Below, piece after piece: positions 24,416 through 35,789 of a DNA stretch of 64,000 nucleotides; position 1 is the first letter of the stretch, and every line of letters begins with the position of its first letter. The notes beneath the pieces were generated by a model that was given only the letters and a program-made list of their open reading frames with translations, ran no database searches and was not told the origin of the DNA. The DNA lies in NCBI GenBank assembly GCA_963995525.1, contig OZ023206.1, positions 20,925,631 to 20,989,630 of the forward strand. The letters are read 5' to 3'. The position numbers and the translations under genes are program-made. The DNA is from Escarpia spicata. Lineage: Eukaryota; Annelida; Polychaeta; Sabellida; Siboglinidae.

Positions 24416-25377
24416 CCACGCTCTATGCCTACATTGAAATTAGCAATAGTTTTATTACTAGCAGGAGATGTAAGTCTCATTCCTGTGCCAGCTGTTAGAC
24501 GAAACATTCGGGTGGCCACTACAAACGATCAATCTGTACGAGATAAGACAGCCTCACTTTGTGATTTATTAATTTCAAAGAAAGTAAACATTCTTGCTGT
24601 AACTGAGACCTGGCTCAGACCACATGATACACGTGCACGCATTGCTGATGTTTCCCTTTCTGGTTACACCTTTCACCATCCACCACGTTTACTCGGCCGT
24701 GGAGGTGGTGTTGGCTTTCTTATATCACAGCAGTTCAAAGTTAATTTACATTCTAACCCCGAATACTCCAATTTTTTGTCCATATATACTGACATTTCAG
24801 ATTCTTCTTTCTCCGCAAACTGTGTTTGTATCTGGCAAATCTGACAGTTATTTTTATTTTACATGCTTGGTGATTTTAATCTACATTTCGATACACCTTC
24901 TACAACTACAACTACGATTGATGATATTCTGGCATCATTTGATTTGAAAAAAACATGTTACTTTTTCGACATTTATACATGGCCATTGGCTTGACCTCTT
25001 GATAACCCGTTCAACTTGTAATAATACCCAAATACCTACTGTTTCAGATGGGTTATCAGACCACCATACTGTCATTGCTAATGTTAACGTTTCTATAACC
25101 CCATTAGAGTCGAAACACTATGTGTCTTACAGAGCCATTCATAGGATTGACATTACAGCTTTAATGGCTGATATCCTTATATCCGACCTTGTCGCAGATC
25201 CAAAAATACATCTGTCTGACTTTTATAAACAGTACTGTCAAATAGTCAATGCATTACTTAACAAACATGCACCTATAAAAATCCAAATGTATGTTAGAAA
25301 GGCCACCGGCTCCATGGATGATTTCCGAAATTATACTATCTACAAAGCGTCGTCGTTATTTAGACATACATGTTTAG
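24416..25377 (+). pseudogene. LINE endonuclease domain relic with 2A-like leader
   Basis: The frame contains LLLAGDVSLIPVP at 24452-24490, a degenerate form of the 2A-like stretch known at the start of some invertebrate CR1/L2 ORFs, with the essential end residues changed. The apurinic-type endonuclease follows: ILAVTETWLR (catalytic Glu), GRGGGVGFLI, then MLGDFNLHFD (24863 on) and SDHHTVIANV (25059 on), which hold the GDFN and SDH catalytic boxes. These lie in different frames, with breaks near 24840 and 24980. The enzyme would nick target DNA to prime reverse transcription; this copy cannot be translated whole. Confidence 0.75.
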
Positions 25378-25865
25378 TATCCTGCATTCGCCGGGGGACT
25401 CCTGGAAATCCATCAAATCCCCAGATCTCCTGGAAAGGAGAACCAATCTCCTAGATTTTCAGTGAAACCAAACAATTTGTTTTCTATCTTATTTTCCGAA
25501 CTCGGCATGGCCTAATTGGGTTTATTTCCGGCTGACTCGAGTATGTTTTTCTGGGTCAATGTCAATACCGGTCAATACCAGTGCCAGTGTCAGTGAGTTA
25601 ATTGCAATCGGTCAGACACCGAACTAAATCTCACGAATAGGGACGTTGGACCAAGGCCGCTCGGACAACAAAGCGAAAAGGGGTTGTTTCAATCATGCCT
25701 TGCTTTGACTAGACAACAATAACTATTTAATTATAATCTTCTTGGGTTTTGCCTGTGGTTGATATTGCATATAAGCTTTTATTCGTATCATTTGCCATCT
25801 AACTAACACTCATACAAGCCCCTCAGCTGTTCGGTTAACACTGAAGATTTTTTAAGACATAAAGG

Positions 25866-27590
25866 CGCATCGAAGAAAATGACCTAACAAAAATTATAAA
25901 CATAGATCTAAGTGAAAATTCCATTAATATTAAAAGTAAATACCATACCGTTGAGGACTTAAATACATTTCTAAAAAGGCACACAAATAAGTTAGGCATT
26001 AACGTACGTTGTTGTGGACGAGCTCGCGGGCGTCGCCATCTTGGCTACGCTGTTTGCTTGGCGAAGTTTCTTCTCGCGACTCTAGTTTTGCGTCCACGTT
26101 GTTGTTACATTTTTGTTATTCCTAATATACATTAATGATCTAGCAACAGTGAGCAACATTTTGTTGTCCAGTCATGTATGCAGATGATACCACCTTGCTG
26201 AGCTCAGTAAATACTTTCACAGATGAACAAACAAATGACTTGGCTACATCCAACAGTATAAACTCAGAATTGACTAAAATAACAGATTGATTTTTGATTT
26301 TTCACTTTAAACAGAGACAACTAAAGAACCACGAAATACCTAATATTAAAATCAATAACATACTGGTCGAACGGGTGACACAATTACAATTTCTTGCAGT
26401 TATAATAGATTCAAACTTAACATGGTCTCCTCACCAAAACTATATAGCTAACACATTATCAAGGATATGTGGAATTCTCACTAGATTAAAACACTACATG
26501 CCAATATACATCCTAAAGATAATATATTCTTCACTATTTATGTCACACCTAAGCTATGGTATGTTAGCATGGGGTGGCAAAATAAACAAACGAATAAACA
26601 AACTTCTAAAACAAGCAATTAGATCTATATCAAACAGTAAATATAATTCACACAGTACATCATTATTTAATGAACTAAAACTATTAAAAACAGATAACCT
26701 TTATAAACTATCATGCATGAAATTTGTCTACAGATATAAAAATAAAACCCTCCCAGTGTATTTCCAAGACATGTTCGCTACTAACGAAAATATCTCTAGA
26801 CCAGCAAGACAAAGAAAGGCACCTCAACAATTTACCAATACAATAAATAATTTCCCACAAAACTATAACTGCGATATCCAAATTAAACAAACCAATACAA
26901 TATACTGCCGCCTTTGTGTCATACATACCATACCACATCTGCTTCAAGAAAACTTTCTTCCACAAATTGCCATGGAAAAAAGTAACCCCTATTCATATCA
27001 AGCCTTCGTAAGTTATTGCAAAACATATATCATAAGTAAATATGACACGGAATGTTACTCCAATAACTGTTAGATCTGCATACAGAATATACCAGCTGAA
27101 GCATAGAAATTATTAATTTTCCTGTCCAAATTGTAATTGTACTTTATTACTATTTAGGATGTTTTCTATATTTTATTTACTTCTGTGTCATTATTGCATC
27201 ATACCAATGATAATTTGATTTACATTCTAATCACACTCATACACACGTTAGAACATTAAAATAAGGCATTTACATTGTTGACACTATTATGTAGTATTAG
27301 TTTTGTTAGATTTATTAGCACTGTTATATGTGCACTGTTATATGTGTTGTTTGTAAATTGTAGCATAAACTATGACTACTACAGGTAGCATTAACTATGA
27401 CTGCTACTACTAGACCACAATCACTATGTCTATGTATTCATAGAGACATAGGGAGGCCTGTACGATAGCGATCTCTCAGGTCTTAGTGCAGGCCTCCCGG
27501 GATCATCCAAACGGCAAGATATATACAAACTGTTTCTTTTACTGTGTATGTATGATGATCTAAAAAGTAAACTTCACTTCACTTCACAAT
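25866..27590 (+). mobile_element. Second LINE, internally deleted, nested in the first
   Basis: A short 5' piece (about 25866-26005) encodes ENDLTKIINIDLSEN and FLKRHTNKLGIN, a likely lead-in to an endonuclease. After a gap, 26110-27073 encodes the end of a reverse transcriptase: the catalytic box YADDT at 26177-26191, then a long frame with VTQLQFLAVIID, LTWSPH, HYMPIYILKIIYSSLF and SHLSYGMLAWG. The 3' UTR ends near 27590 in a cttcacttcacttcac tail. Most of the endonuclease and the RT core are missing, so this is a dead copy. Clade is not certain; a non-LTR group near CR1/Jockey is likely. Confidence 0.75.
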
Positions 27591-28289
27591 CACCAGCAAG
27601 GCCAAAGGTCAAAATAGTAAATTCATCACGCATGCCTCCGTCACCCAGGCCATGGTAACAAACTTTGAAGAAAATACAATACTAAGTTTTGGTTCTTATA
27701 CTTGTGAATATAGTATCTGTTTGTAATAATATAATAACATGTTTGTAATAAAAGAAGATGTATTTACTGCCTATATGCAAGGTTTTTTGCACCGTAAAAA
27801 TATATATTTAATGTATGAACACATATGCCTAGAACATCAAATTAGTAAACTTTTTCTTCTTTCTACCATACCTATAAAGCCATGTACATTTTAGTTTACA
27901 TATAATTTATTTAATTATTTCATGTCCACATATAATTTATTTAATGTAACACATTAAATACATATTAACATGCTGTTATGTGCCATTGATTTAAGAGCAC
28001 ATATGCAATGCATTTGGAAATAAAGCTGATCTGTGACCATTTTCATAACATAAAATACTCAGATTTATACACAATTCCATAATATCCTGAGACCCCCAAT
28101 TTACTCCTGATATTATTCCTGATATTACAAGACCCTCCAATTTACGCATAAATATCATGCATTGGCATTTCCGAAACTTAACGTTTTATTACAACATGAT
28201 TATTAATGTCTATGGAAAGTATCCTTTTTTTGTTATATTTTAATTCGATTTATGTATAAATGCCTGATTTTCCAAGTTTCTCCGATTTA

Positions 28290-28430
28290 CGTATAAATGC
28301 CCGATTTTCTGAGACCCTCTGATTTACGTATAAATGCCCGATTTTCTGAGACCCTCTGATTTACGTATAAATGCCCGATTTTTCGAGACCCTCTGATTTA
28401 CGTATAAATCTCCTGGATTGGCGTTTCTGA
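28290..28430. repeat. 37-bp minisatellite, about four copies
   Basis: The unit contains gatttacgtataaatgcccg followed by attttctgagaccctct. The last copy changes to aaatctcctgg. Related single copies occur at 28090-28160. It lies at the 3' edge of the insertion that splits the first LINE. Confidence 0.88.
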
Positions 28431-28443
28431 AACTTAACGTATA

Positions 28444-30235
28444 TGATTTAGAGCGTGCATTGCGCAAATCTCGCTCGCTATTAGATAGGTCGCGCTACTC
28501 TAAGCACTGTCACCTCTGTGACAGACAAATGGCTAAAGCTAAATCATAGTATTATACAAATATGGTCATAAATAAGTCTCATAACCCGCGTCAGTTATGG
28601 AACAGCATCAATAACATTCTACACAAATGGCATACTCCATCGCTACCTGATCATGTGTCAATTAAGTCTATATGTGATGTGTTCTCTAGTCTCTTTAAGA
28701 ATAAAATCAGTATTATTCGTTCTGCTTTCCTACGTCATACTATAAGTAATGTAAGTGTGGACTTTCCACAAGTAAATTCTCAACTTGTATCATTTGAACC
28801 TGCAACAGTTGATGAAGTTGGGAAAATAATTATGTCCCCCCAAAGTAAATCTTGTGCACTTGATCCATTTCCAACAATACTGCTAAAAACATGTTTCGAT
28901 ACATTAATTGGACGTATAACAAATATTATAAATGCATCATTTTGCTCTGGCTGTTTCCCTGATGATTTCAAATACGCCCATGTCACACCACTTAATAAGA
29001 AGTCATCTTTGCCTAAACAATATATAAACACTTATATACCTATTTGTAACCTCAGCTATATTTTCAAATTACTAGAAAAGGTTGTAGCAAGTCGTTTAAG
29101 GTCTCACATTAGCACAAATGTCTTAAATAATGTGTCACAATCGGCATATAGACAGTTTCATTCAACAGAGACTGTCCTCTTAAAGGTTCATAATGACAAT
29201 AACTTGAACATTAATAATGGTAAAGTGACTGCAGTTACCTTACTAGATCTCTCTGCCGCTTTTGACACGATTGATCACACAACATTCTCATTGAACGCTT
29301 ATTAAAGTGGTACGGCATATTTGGCAGAGCTGTGGTTTTCTTCATATCCTACTGATAGATACCAAACTATAAAGATTGGGAACTGCTTTTCAGCTGCACT
29401 GCCGGCGTTATTTGGTGTCCCCAGGGTTCTGTTCTTGGGCCTTTGCTTTTTATTCCTCAGATCTACATTCCGTTGGCTACCCCGGATATAAATCGCTTCC
29501 TTAATCAACTTCGTGATTGCCTTCAATAAATCTTCCACTGGATGACTGACAGCAAGTTGAAATTAAATGCAAATAAAACTGAATTGATCATTATTGGTAC
29601 TCAAATGCATCATAGTAAACTGGATGGGTTTTTTCCCTACGCGTATTTTGAATCAGTATATCACGCCAGCAACCTCTGTGCGGAATCTAGGAGTGATCTA
29701 TGATAGTAACTTCAATTTCCGACAACACATATCTCAAACATGTCGCTGCTGTTTTTATCATATTCGTGATCTTCGCCGTATTCGCCGGTATATGTAATTT
29801 TCTGTTGCTAAACTATTGCAACAGCGCATGTTAGCAGCAGACTTGACTATTGCAATTCCCTCCTTTATAATATCGATAGCAAGGATATCACAAAACTTCA
29901 GCGTGTGCAAAATTGTCTAGCAAGAGTAGTTACAAGATCTCCTCGTTTTTCTCGCTCTGTACCACTTTTGAAGTCTGCATTGTCTTCCTGTAAGATATCG
30001 TATAATATTTATGATATGTACCATTACATACAAGGCACTGTCCAGTAAGCAACCATCTTATTTGCATTCAATGCTTACTCCTGTAAGAAAACCTATCCAG
30101 CTTCGATCATCTAGTTCTGACCTACTTTTTGTTCCTAGAGCTTTTTCTGTTGCTGCACTAGCTCTTTGGAATATGTTCCCTCTTAGTGTTGGATCATTTG
30201 AAAATATCACAAAATTCCGTCGTCATTTATAAACG
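28444..30235 (+). pseudogene. LINE reverse transcriptase relic
   Basis: The main frame (28562-29305) holds the thumb-side lead-in RQLWNSINNILHKWH, then FKYAHVTPLNKK, LLEKVVASRLR, QSAYRQFHSTET and the catalytic-Asp box LLDLSAAFDTIDH. Frameshifts follow at about 29305 and 29400. The stretch that should carry the Y/F-X-DD active-site box is deleted: the frame passes from a VPQGS-like word to WMTDSKLKLNANKTELIIIG (29540). The C-terminal region is spread over 29594-29797 and 30011-30232. Loss of the active-site box shows it is not functional. Confidence 0.8.
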
Positions 30236-30643
30236 TATCGTTACAACCTTGCTTATCCTCCGTAGCTCCCAAGCGCCTTGACCAATCTGTTGACAACTGG
30301 AATGCTACTTATGGATTTTGAGATTGACCAATCCTTTTGTTTTTATGCGCTACTGAGCTTGGTTTCCAAGGATTTAGGCGCTATAGTAGTTATCTTAATA
30401 TTATTATTTTTATTATTATTAATAGATGCACAAGCTCGTTTAAATATAAACACACTACCAAATATTATATTCACTAACTGCCGTATGCATGAATAGTCGC
30501 ACATACTGTCACACGCTCACACGCCTATTAACGCACACACACCCATAAACGCACACACGCCTATTAACGCATACACACCCATGAACGCACAGACACTCAT
30601 AAACACACACGCGCCAATAAACGCACACACGCTCTGGCACACT

Positions 30644-30650
<7 letters not shown>

Positions 30651-30724
<74 letters not shown>
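30651..30724. repeat. (CA)n microsatellite
   Basis: About 37 CA units. The preceding 30500-30650 is a looser array of cacacacgcctattaacg-like words of about 20-24 bp. Confidence 0.95.
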
Positions 30725-30726
<2 letters not shown>

Positions 30727-30747
30727 CATGTAATTTACTATGATCGA

Positions 30748-30802
30748 GCTGCTGCTGCTGCTGCTGCTGCTGCTAATGATGATGATGATGATGATGATGA
30801 TA
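30748..30802. repeat. Compound (CTG)n-(ATG)n trinucleotide repeat
   Basis: About nine CTG units run directly into about nine ATG units. The tract lies in the intron 170 bp upstream of the last EGF exon, not in coding sequence. Confidence 0.95.
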
Positions 30803-30975
30803 ATTCTGCTGTAGTTGGTGCCACTATTGTTGCTACTGCTTCCAACATTGCTCTTCCGGTACTGTTCCTAATGGTGGCAGTGCTGCTTACCGTGTTGTTA
30901 CTGTTTGTACACGTTTGTACTTGTATCTCTGCTTACTAGTTTGTGTGCATGGTTTCATAGTTGAGTTTTTTGCAG

Positions 30976-31089
30976 GAGAACTGACGTGTACTGACATCAC
31001 GTGTGAAAACAACGGAATATGTACGAATGTGACAGGAGGCGGGGTCAAATGTAAATGTCCGCTTGGCGTCAGTGGGCGACTCTGTGAAC
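30976..31089 (+). CDS. EGF-like exon 13, membrane-proximal module
   Basis: 114 nt, phase 1-1, acceptor TGCAG and donor GTACGTAC. The protein runs ELTCTDITCENNGIC, TNVTGGGVKC, K, C, PLGVSGRLC, ER. Spacing 4-5-9-1-8 is kept, but it is neither clearly A nor B. NVT between cysteines 3 and 4 is a possible N-glycosylation site. It is the last extracellular module before the membrane exon. Confidence 0.9.
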
Positions 31090-32083
31090 GTACGTACGTT
31101 ACAACCGCTTATTCAAGTATGTTATTTGGTAGTAAACATTCGAGCAGTTGTGCTTTTAATCATTCGAAGAATTGTGGTATTGTAAATTTTCGATTGTTAC
31201 AGTCATGTTTTCTTTTCCAATAATGTCATAAATATAATGAGACTATGCTGTATTAAATAAAAATAAAATATGAAGCATTGTACATCGTCAGGTCGTGTCG
31301 TAGGACTTACTTGTACAACATTACTTTAAAGAAAAGAAGCAAAAGCTACAACGTCTGTATAGTGTAAACGCGAGAGACGCTACATTCGAAGGTTGCGTAC
31401 TATTACGTATCATGAATAAAGTAAAGGATTAGCCATGCTATATGGAAAATATTGTTCATGGCTGCAAGATTTGAATGGGCAGCAATAAGTAACACTTACT
31501 TTGGAGGGTTTAACTTTTGCTGCCCATTAGTCATGCTGTTTGGCTCGCAGTAAGGCCTCTTAACTCAACATGGTATAATAATAATATGACATGCATTTGT
31601 TGGTGGTATTTTATTTTTTCTAATAGTTTTTTTAAGTGGAACCTTTTTATGGCTAATATCAATGACAACAATATCATAAATAGAAGACAATAATAGCTTG
31701 TTTTATTATCATATGTCTGTTGTCTTCACAATGCCTATTTTCTTAATGCAACTTTTGTGTTAATCCGCCACCTGCGAAAACATTAGACTGATTCCTCGCG
31801 TATCTATTGATAATATCCGGCAATGACACGTTGTTGGAGGAAACAAAACAAAGTGATTAACGTAATACATATATATGTATATATATATACATATATATAC
31901 GTTGTCAACGTGTCATTTTTTGAGTATATCTGTAGCGAAAATGTAGGCGTCCGCGTCAAACATTTTTGAATCATGATTTTTTTGTATTGAGTTGTTTCAC
32001 AACTAATAAATAATATTATATTGAATTTGCTTGGTTATTTAAACAAATGATAAACGTAGTTAAGTGTTAGAAACGTATAGGGA
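31090..32083. other. Intronic stretch with a short hairpin, no gene seen
   Basis: A 12-bp perfect inverted repeat, aatgggcagcaa at 31474-31485 and ttgctgcccatt at 31517-31528, forms a 55-bp hairpin that may be a tiny MITE remnant. A TA-rich palindromic patch lies at 31869-31901. No exon or larger element was recognised. Confidence 0.5.
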
Positions 32084-32086
32084 TAT

Positions 32087-32335
32087 TACATACATGCGTA
32101 CATGCGTACATGCATACATGCATGCATGCATGCATACATACATACATACATACGTACATATATACATACATACATACGTACGTACGTTTATCCACGTATG
32201 CATACACACATACATACATACAAACGTACATACGTACATACGTACATACATACAGACAGACATACATACATACATACATACATACATACTTACGTACGTA
32301 CATGCATACGTGCATACATATACATACACACACAC

Positions 32336-32368
<33 letters not shown>
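32087..32368. repeat. (ACAT/ACGT)n tetranucleotide array running into (CA)n
   Basis: About 240 bases of ACAT, ACGT and GCAT units in changing order, then about 40 bases of CA. All six frames stay open for long runs of Tyr, His and Thr or Cys, Met and Val; these are artefacts. It ends about 90 bp upstream of the transmembrane exon. Confidence 0.95.
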
Positions 32369-32371
<3 letters not shown>

Positions 32372-32456
32372 GCTAGCTCGATTATAGTTCGATGGTGCCT
32401 ATGTGCCAACGATACATACTACATGATACGCATAACATGTTCAATTTGTTTTGTAG

Positions 32457-32553
32457 ACATCCATCGTCGAAACAATCCACCCGTACCATGGGAAGGCATT
32501 CCGCTACTAGTGGTCCTGGCAATTACTGTAATATTCGTATATATCGTGTGTCG
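32457..32553 (+). CDS. Transmembrane exon of the multi-EGF protein
   Basis: A TTTTGTAG acceptor opens in phase 1, matching the donor phase of EGF exon 13. The exon encodes IHRRNNPPVPWEG, a basic, proline-containing juxtamembrane stretch, then IPLLVVLAITVIFVYIVCR, an uninterrupted hydrophobic span of about 18 residues ending in Cys-Arg: a single-pass type I membrane segment. The exon can end at CG|GTAAGA (phase 2) and splice to a cytoplasmic exon that I could not find; if unspliced, a TAA stop follows directly after Arg, giving almost no tail. No AATAAA is seen soon after, which favours splicing. Confidence 0.8.
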
Positions 32554-32575
32554 GTAAGATGTCTAGTTACATATT

Positions 32576-32680
32576 GTGTGTGTGCGCGTGCGTGCGTGCG
32601 TGCGTGGGTGCGTGTATGTGTGTGTGTTATTTTATGTTTGTGTTTTGTGTGTTATGTTTTGTCTGTTTGTGTGGTATGTG
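32576..32680. repeat. GT/GTGC-rich low-complexity tract
   Basis: Runs of gtgtgtgc and gcgtgcgtgcgt, then looser GT-rich sequence, directly after the transmembrane exon. Confidence 0.85.
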
Positions 32681-32899
32681 TGCACATGGGCGAATCCCAT
32701 GAAACACGATTCTTGACGTGTTTTGGCCACGACCCAAATCCCGGGCACGAGACTTTGTTGGCGACCCATGCTTTATAACTTTAACAAGATTTAACAAGAT
32801 TGCCATCCAGAGAATTAACTCTAGATAGCAGGTAGACAAGGAAGCCCTTTGGCTTATCGAGAGTCCAACCCTTTTATGTATATATATCCAGCCCTTCTG

Positions 32900-33549
32900 A
32901 GGTGTGTCGGTTTTATTTTTAAACATATTCACACTACTAGCACCCACACAATCATCAGATAACCTGTTCCATTCATTCACAGTCCTTTGTGAAAATGAGA
33001 ACTTTCTTACGTCTAATCTACACTGCTCCTTTACTAATGTAACTTCATGTCCTCTAGTCTTTATATCTTTCTTAACTAATAAAACATATTTCTATCAATA
33101 TTTTCATAACCATTCAATATTTTACACACTTCTATCTGATCTCCTCTCAATCTCCTGGTCTCTAGTGTTGTTAAACCACATTTTTAGGCGTTTTTCATAA
33201 CTAAGATCCCTCAGTTTTGGTATCATTTTAGTCGCTCTCCTCTATACTCTTTCTACCATATCTATGTCCTTCTTGTGGTATGGCCTCCACGCTTGATACA
33301 ATATTCTAAATGAGGCCTAACTATTGTTTTGTACAGTGGTATTATTAGTTCTTTTTCTTTATATGCTATATTTCGCCTAATCAATCCAAGGATTTGATTT
33401 CCTTTTGAAGCTGCAATTCCACACTGCTCTGAAACCTTCATGTCAGCACTAATTGTCAGCCCTAAGTCTTTTTCTTTTACAGTAGTACTTAGTACAGTTC
33501 CCCCATTGTATATTCTACATATTCTTTCCCATGTCCTGTGTGAAGGCAT
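32900..33549 (-). pseudogene. LINE RT C-terminal region, broken
   Basis: The frame 33549-33262 holds STTVKEKDLGLTISADMK, then YKEKELIIPLYKTIVRPHLEYC, the post-catalytic region of CR1/L2 RTs. After a stop the sequence goes on in other frames and ends with FSFSQRTVNEWNRLSDDCV, the usual last conserved block. Confidence 0.8.
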
Positions 33550-33590
33550 TTACAGTTCCCAAAATTGAACAACATTTGCCACTTTTCAGA

Positions 33591-34742
33591 TCATTTGATC
33601 AACCTGTCAAGATCATCTTGTAAATGCTGTCTATCTCCATCACTTTTAATCCTTCTAAACACTTTTGTATCATCTGCAAATTTCAACACCTTGCTCGCTA
33701 TATAATCGTCCAAATCGTTTATATATATTAAGAATAATATAGGTCCCAGTACTGATCCCTGTGGAACCCCACTCAAAACTGATTTCCAGTTTGAAGCCTC
33801 CCCTTCAACAACTACCCGTTGTCTTCTGTCAATCAGCCATTTTTCTATCCAGTTAATTATACGATTTCTTATGCCATGGGCCTTTAGTTTAAGCAGTAAT
33901 CTTTGATGTGGCACTTTGTCGAAAGCTTTTAGAAAATCTAAGTATATGATATCTACTGGTGATCCATCATCTAGCCATTTAGTGATATCTTCCAAAAAAC
34001 ATAACATATTTGTTAAGCATGATCTCGCTTTTAGAAACTCATGTTGAGATGGGTTGATCAAGTTATGTTTAACAAGAAAATCCACCATGTGATCTTTAAT
34101 TAGTCGTTCTAATAATTTACAAATCACCGATGTTAAATTAACTGGTCTATAATGATTTGACTTGTTTCTCGAACCTTTTTTAAATAACGGTATAATGTTT
34201 GCTTCTTTCCATTCTAATGGAACCACTCCCTCTTCTAATGACAAGTTAAAAACTGTTGCAAGCGGTATGCCAATTTGTTCTACAATTTCCAATAGTAGTT
34301 TGGGTGGAATACCATCCACTCCAGGTGATATATTATCCTTCATAGCCTTAATTTTCTTAGCTACCATTTCTGGGGTTACAATTAACTGTCTTAAATAGTC
34401 TGATTCTACCCCCTTGAACATAGCCTCTGGTATTGGCAGTGAACTAGTGTCTTCTCTGGTAAACACTGAACTAAAATACTCATTCAGGTCTTCTGCCATT
34501 AAGAATCCTTCTGATATTATATTTCCAGCACTATCTTCTAGAGGACCGACCTTATCCTGAGCTTTCTGTTTGCTTCGAACATACGCATAAAAACTCTTGC
34601 TGTCATGTTTTGTATTACAAGCTAATTTATGTTCATAGCTTCTCTTTGAATTTCTAATTTCAACTGTAGCTTGGTTTAGTGCTTCTTTATAAATGTTGTA
34701 GTCTTCGTCATTTCCAGTACGCCTATATGACTTCCATATCAT
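33591..34742 (-). pseudogene. LINE reverse transcriptase core
   Basis: A 383-residue frame. PGVDGIPPKLL lies at about 140-150, IIPLFKKG at 183-190 and YRPVNLTSVICKLLERLI at 198-215. The first catalytic box YLDFLKAFDKVPH is at 267-279 (Asp269), SGVPQGSVLGP at 324-334 and the FADD box at 355-358. All core residues for RNA-templated DNA synthesis are present. The true frame extends upstream of the Met (YIVDKFVPFKK, KYLSKEAIRK) until a frameshift near 34850 cuts it from the endonuclease, and another break near 33590 removes the C-terminus. CR1/L2-type by motif set. Confidence 0.88.
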
Positions 34743-34843
34743 TTGTTTATACTTAATTTTTCTAATGGCTTCTTTCGATAAGTATTTTTTTCTGGTCCGT
34801 TTCCCTTGTTTTTTGAAGGGAACAAATTTATCTACGATGTACT

Positions 34844-35764
34844 CTATTTCATTCTTTTATTCCAGCATTCTGTTGCTGTCTTATTCTTCAGTGTGTTATT
34901 CCAGTCTATCTTTGCTAAATATTTCCTCATTTCCTTATATCTTTCTTTGTGGAAATTTCTGCTGAACTGCTTTTTATTACTTCTTTCTGATTTTAATTTG
35001 ATGGTAAAATGTACCTGGTTGTGGTCACTACTTCCCAGAGGCTCACATAATTTAACATTGTCAACTAATTCATTCTGTGAGGACAAAACTAAGTCTAACA
35101 CATTCTCTCCCCTGGTTGGTTCTAGCACATGTTGAGAAAGGAAACTATCTTGTACATAACTAAAAAACTTGTGGTCCTCACTACCCATACTCTGTAGAGA
35201 TTTCCACTTTATATGCCCATGTTTAAAATCCCCCATAATAACACAGTCCCGTTTGTTCACTTCCCTTATAGCGTTTTGTATTTTTTCATTCTCTTCTATG
35301 CTTATGTTTGGACTTTGATAAACTAATCCAACCGTTAACGTTGAGTTTCCTGTAACTATGTTACACCAAACAGACTCTTCGCAATTTGCTTCTCTGTCTA
35401 ATTTTATTTCATAAGCCTGGGTAGATTCTTTAATATATAAAATAACTCCACCTCCCCTTCTTCCTATTCTATCTTTCCTAAACATTACATATCCTGTCAG
35501 TCCAAATTCGGCATCTGATATATCGGTGGTTGCCCATGATTCGGTTATACATATTATGTGAGGGTCAATATCTTCTACCATAATGTTTAGTTCATTTCTT
35601 TTGTTTACTATACTCCTTGCATTTAAACAAACACATTTATACCCAGCTTCAGAACAGTTTTCCAGACTGTTCTTTGCTGAATTATTTTTGTTGTTTTTAT
35701 CTATGCCTCCAGTTTCAGGCTTCTCTACGAGTCCCCCCTGCGAATTTAGTTTAAATAGATGCAA
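34844..35764 (-). pseudogene. LINE apurinic-type endonuclease
   Basis: A 306-residue frame. Asn48 (CLNARS), Glu75 (ICITESW), GRRGGGVILYI at 101-111, Tyr149 (GLVYQSP), GDF at 178-180 and SDH at 246-248 follow the exonuclease III/APE fold order. Residue 181 is Lys where the metal/phosphate-site Asn of GDFN is expected, which should cripple nicking. The frame ends in a frameshift before the RT. Confidence 0.85.
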
Positions 35765-35789
35765 CCTGTCCCACTGTCAACATATCGCA

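Larger units (their letters stand above)
24212..30425 (+). mobile_element. CR1/L2-type LINE, broken and interrupted by a second insertion
   Basis: The 5' part (24212-25377) holds an endonuclease and the 3' part (28440-30235) a reverse transcriptase, with a UTR and a TTA-rich tail to about 30425. Between them, about 25378-28440 is foreign and includes a second LINE and a 37-bp minisatellite. The motif set (LLDLSAAFDTIDH, and a C-terminal segment with CLARVVTRSPR and AFSVAALALWN) is that of the CR1/L2 group. It lies in the EGF gene's intron in the same orientation as the gene. Fragments of the same family recur at 38907-39040 and 39541-39612. Confidence 0.85.
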
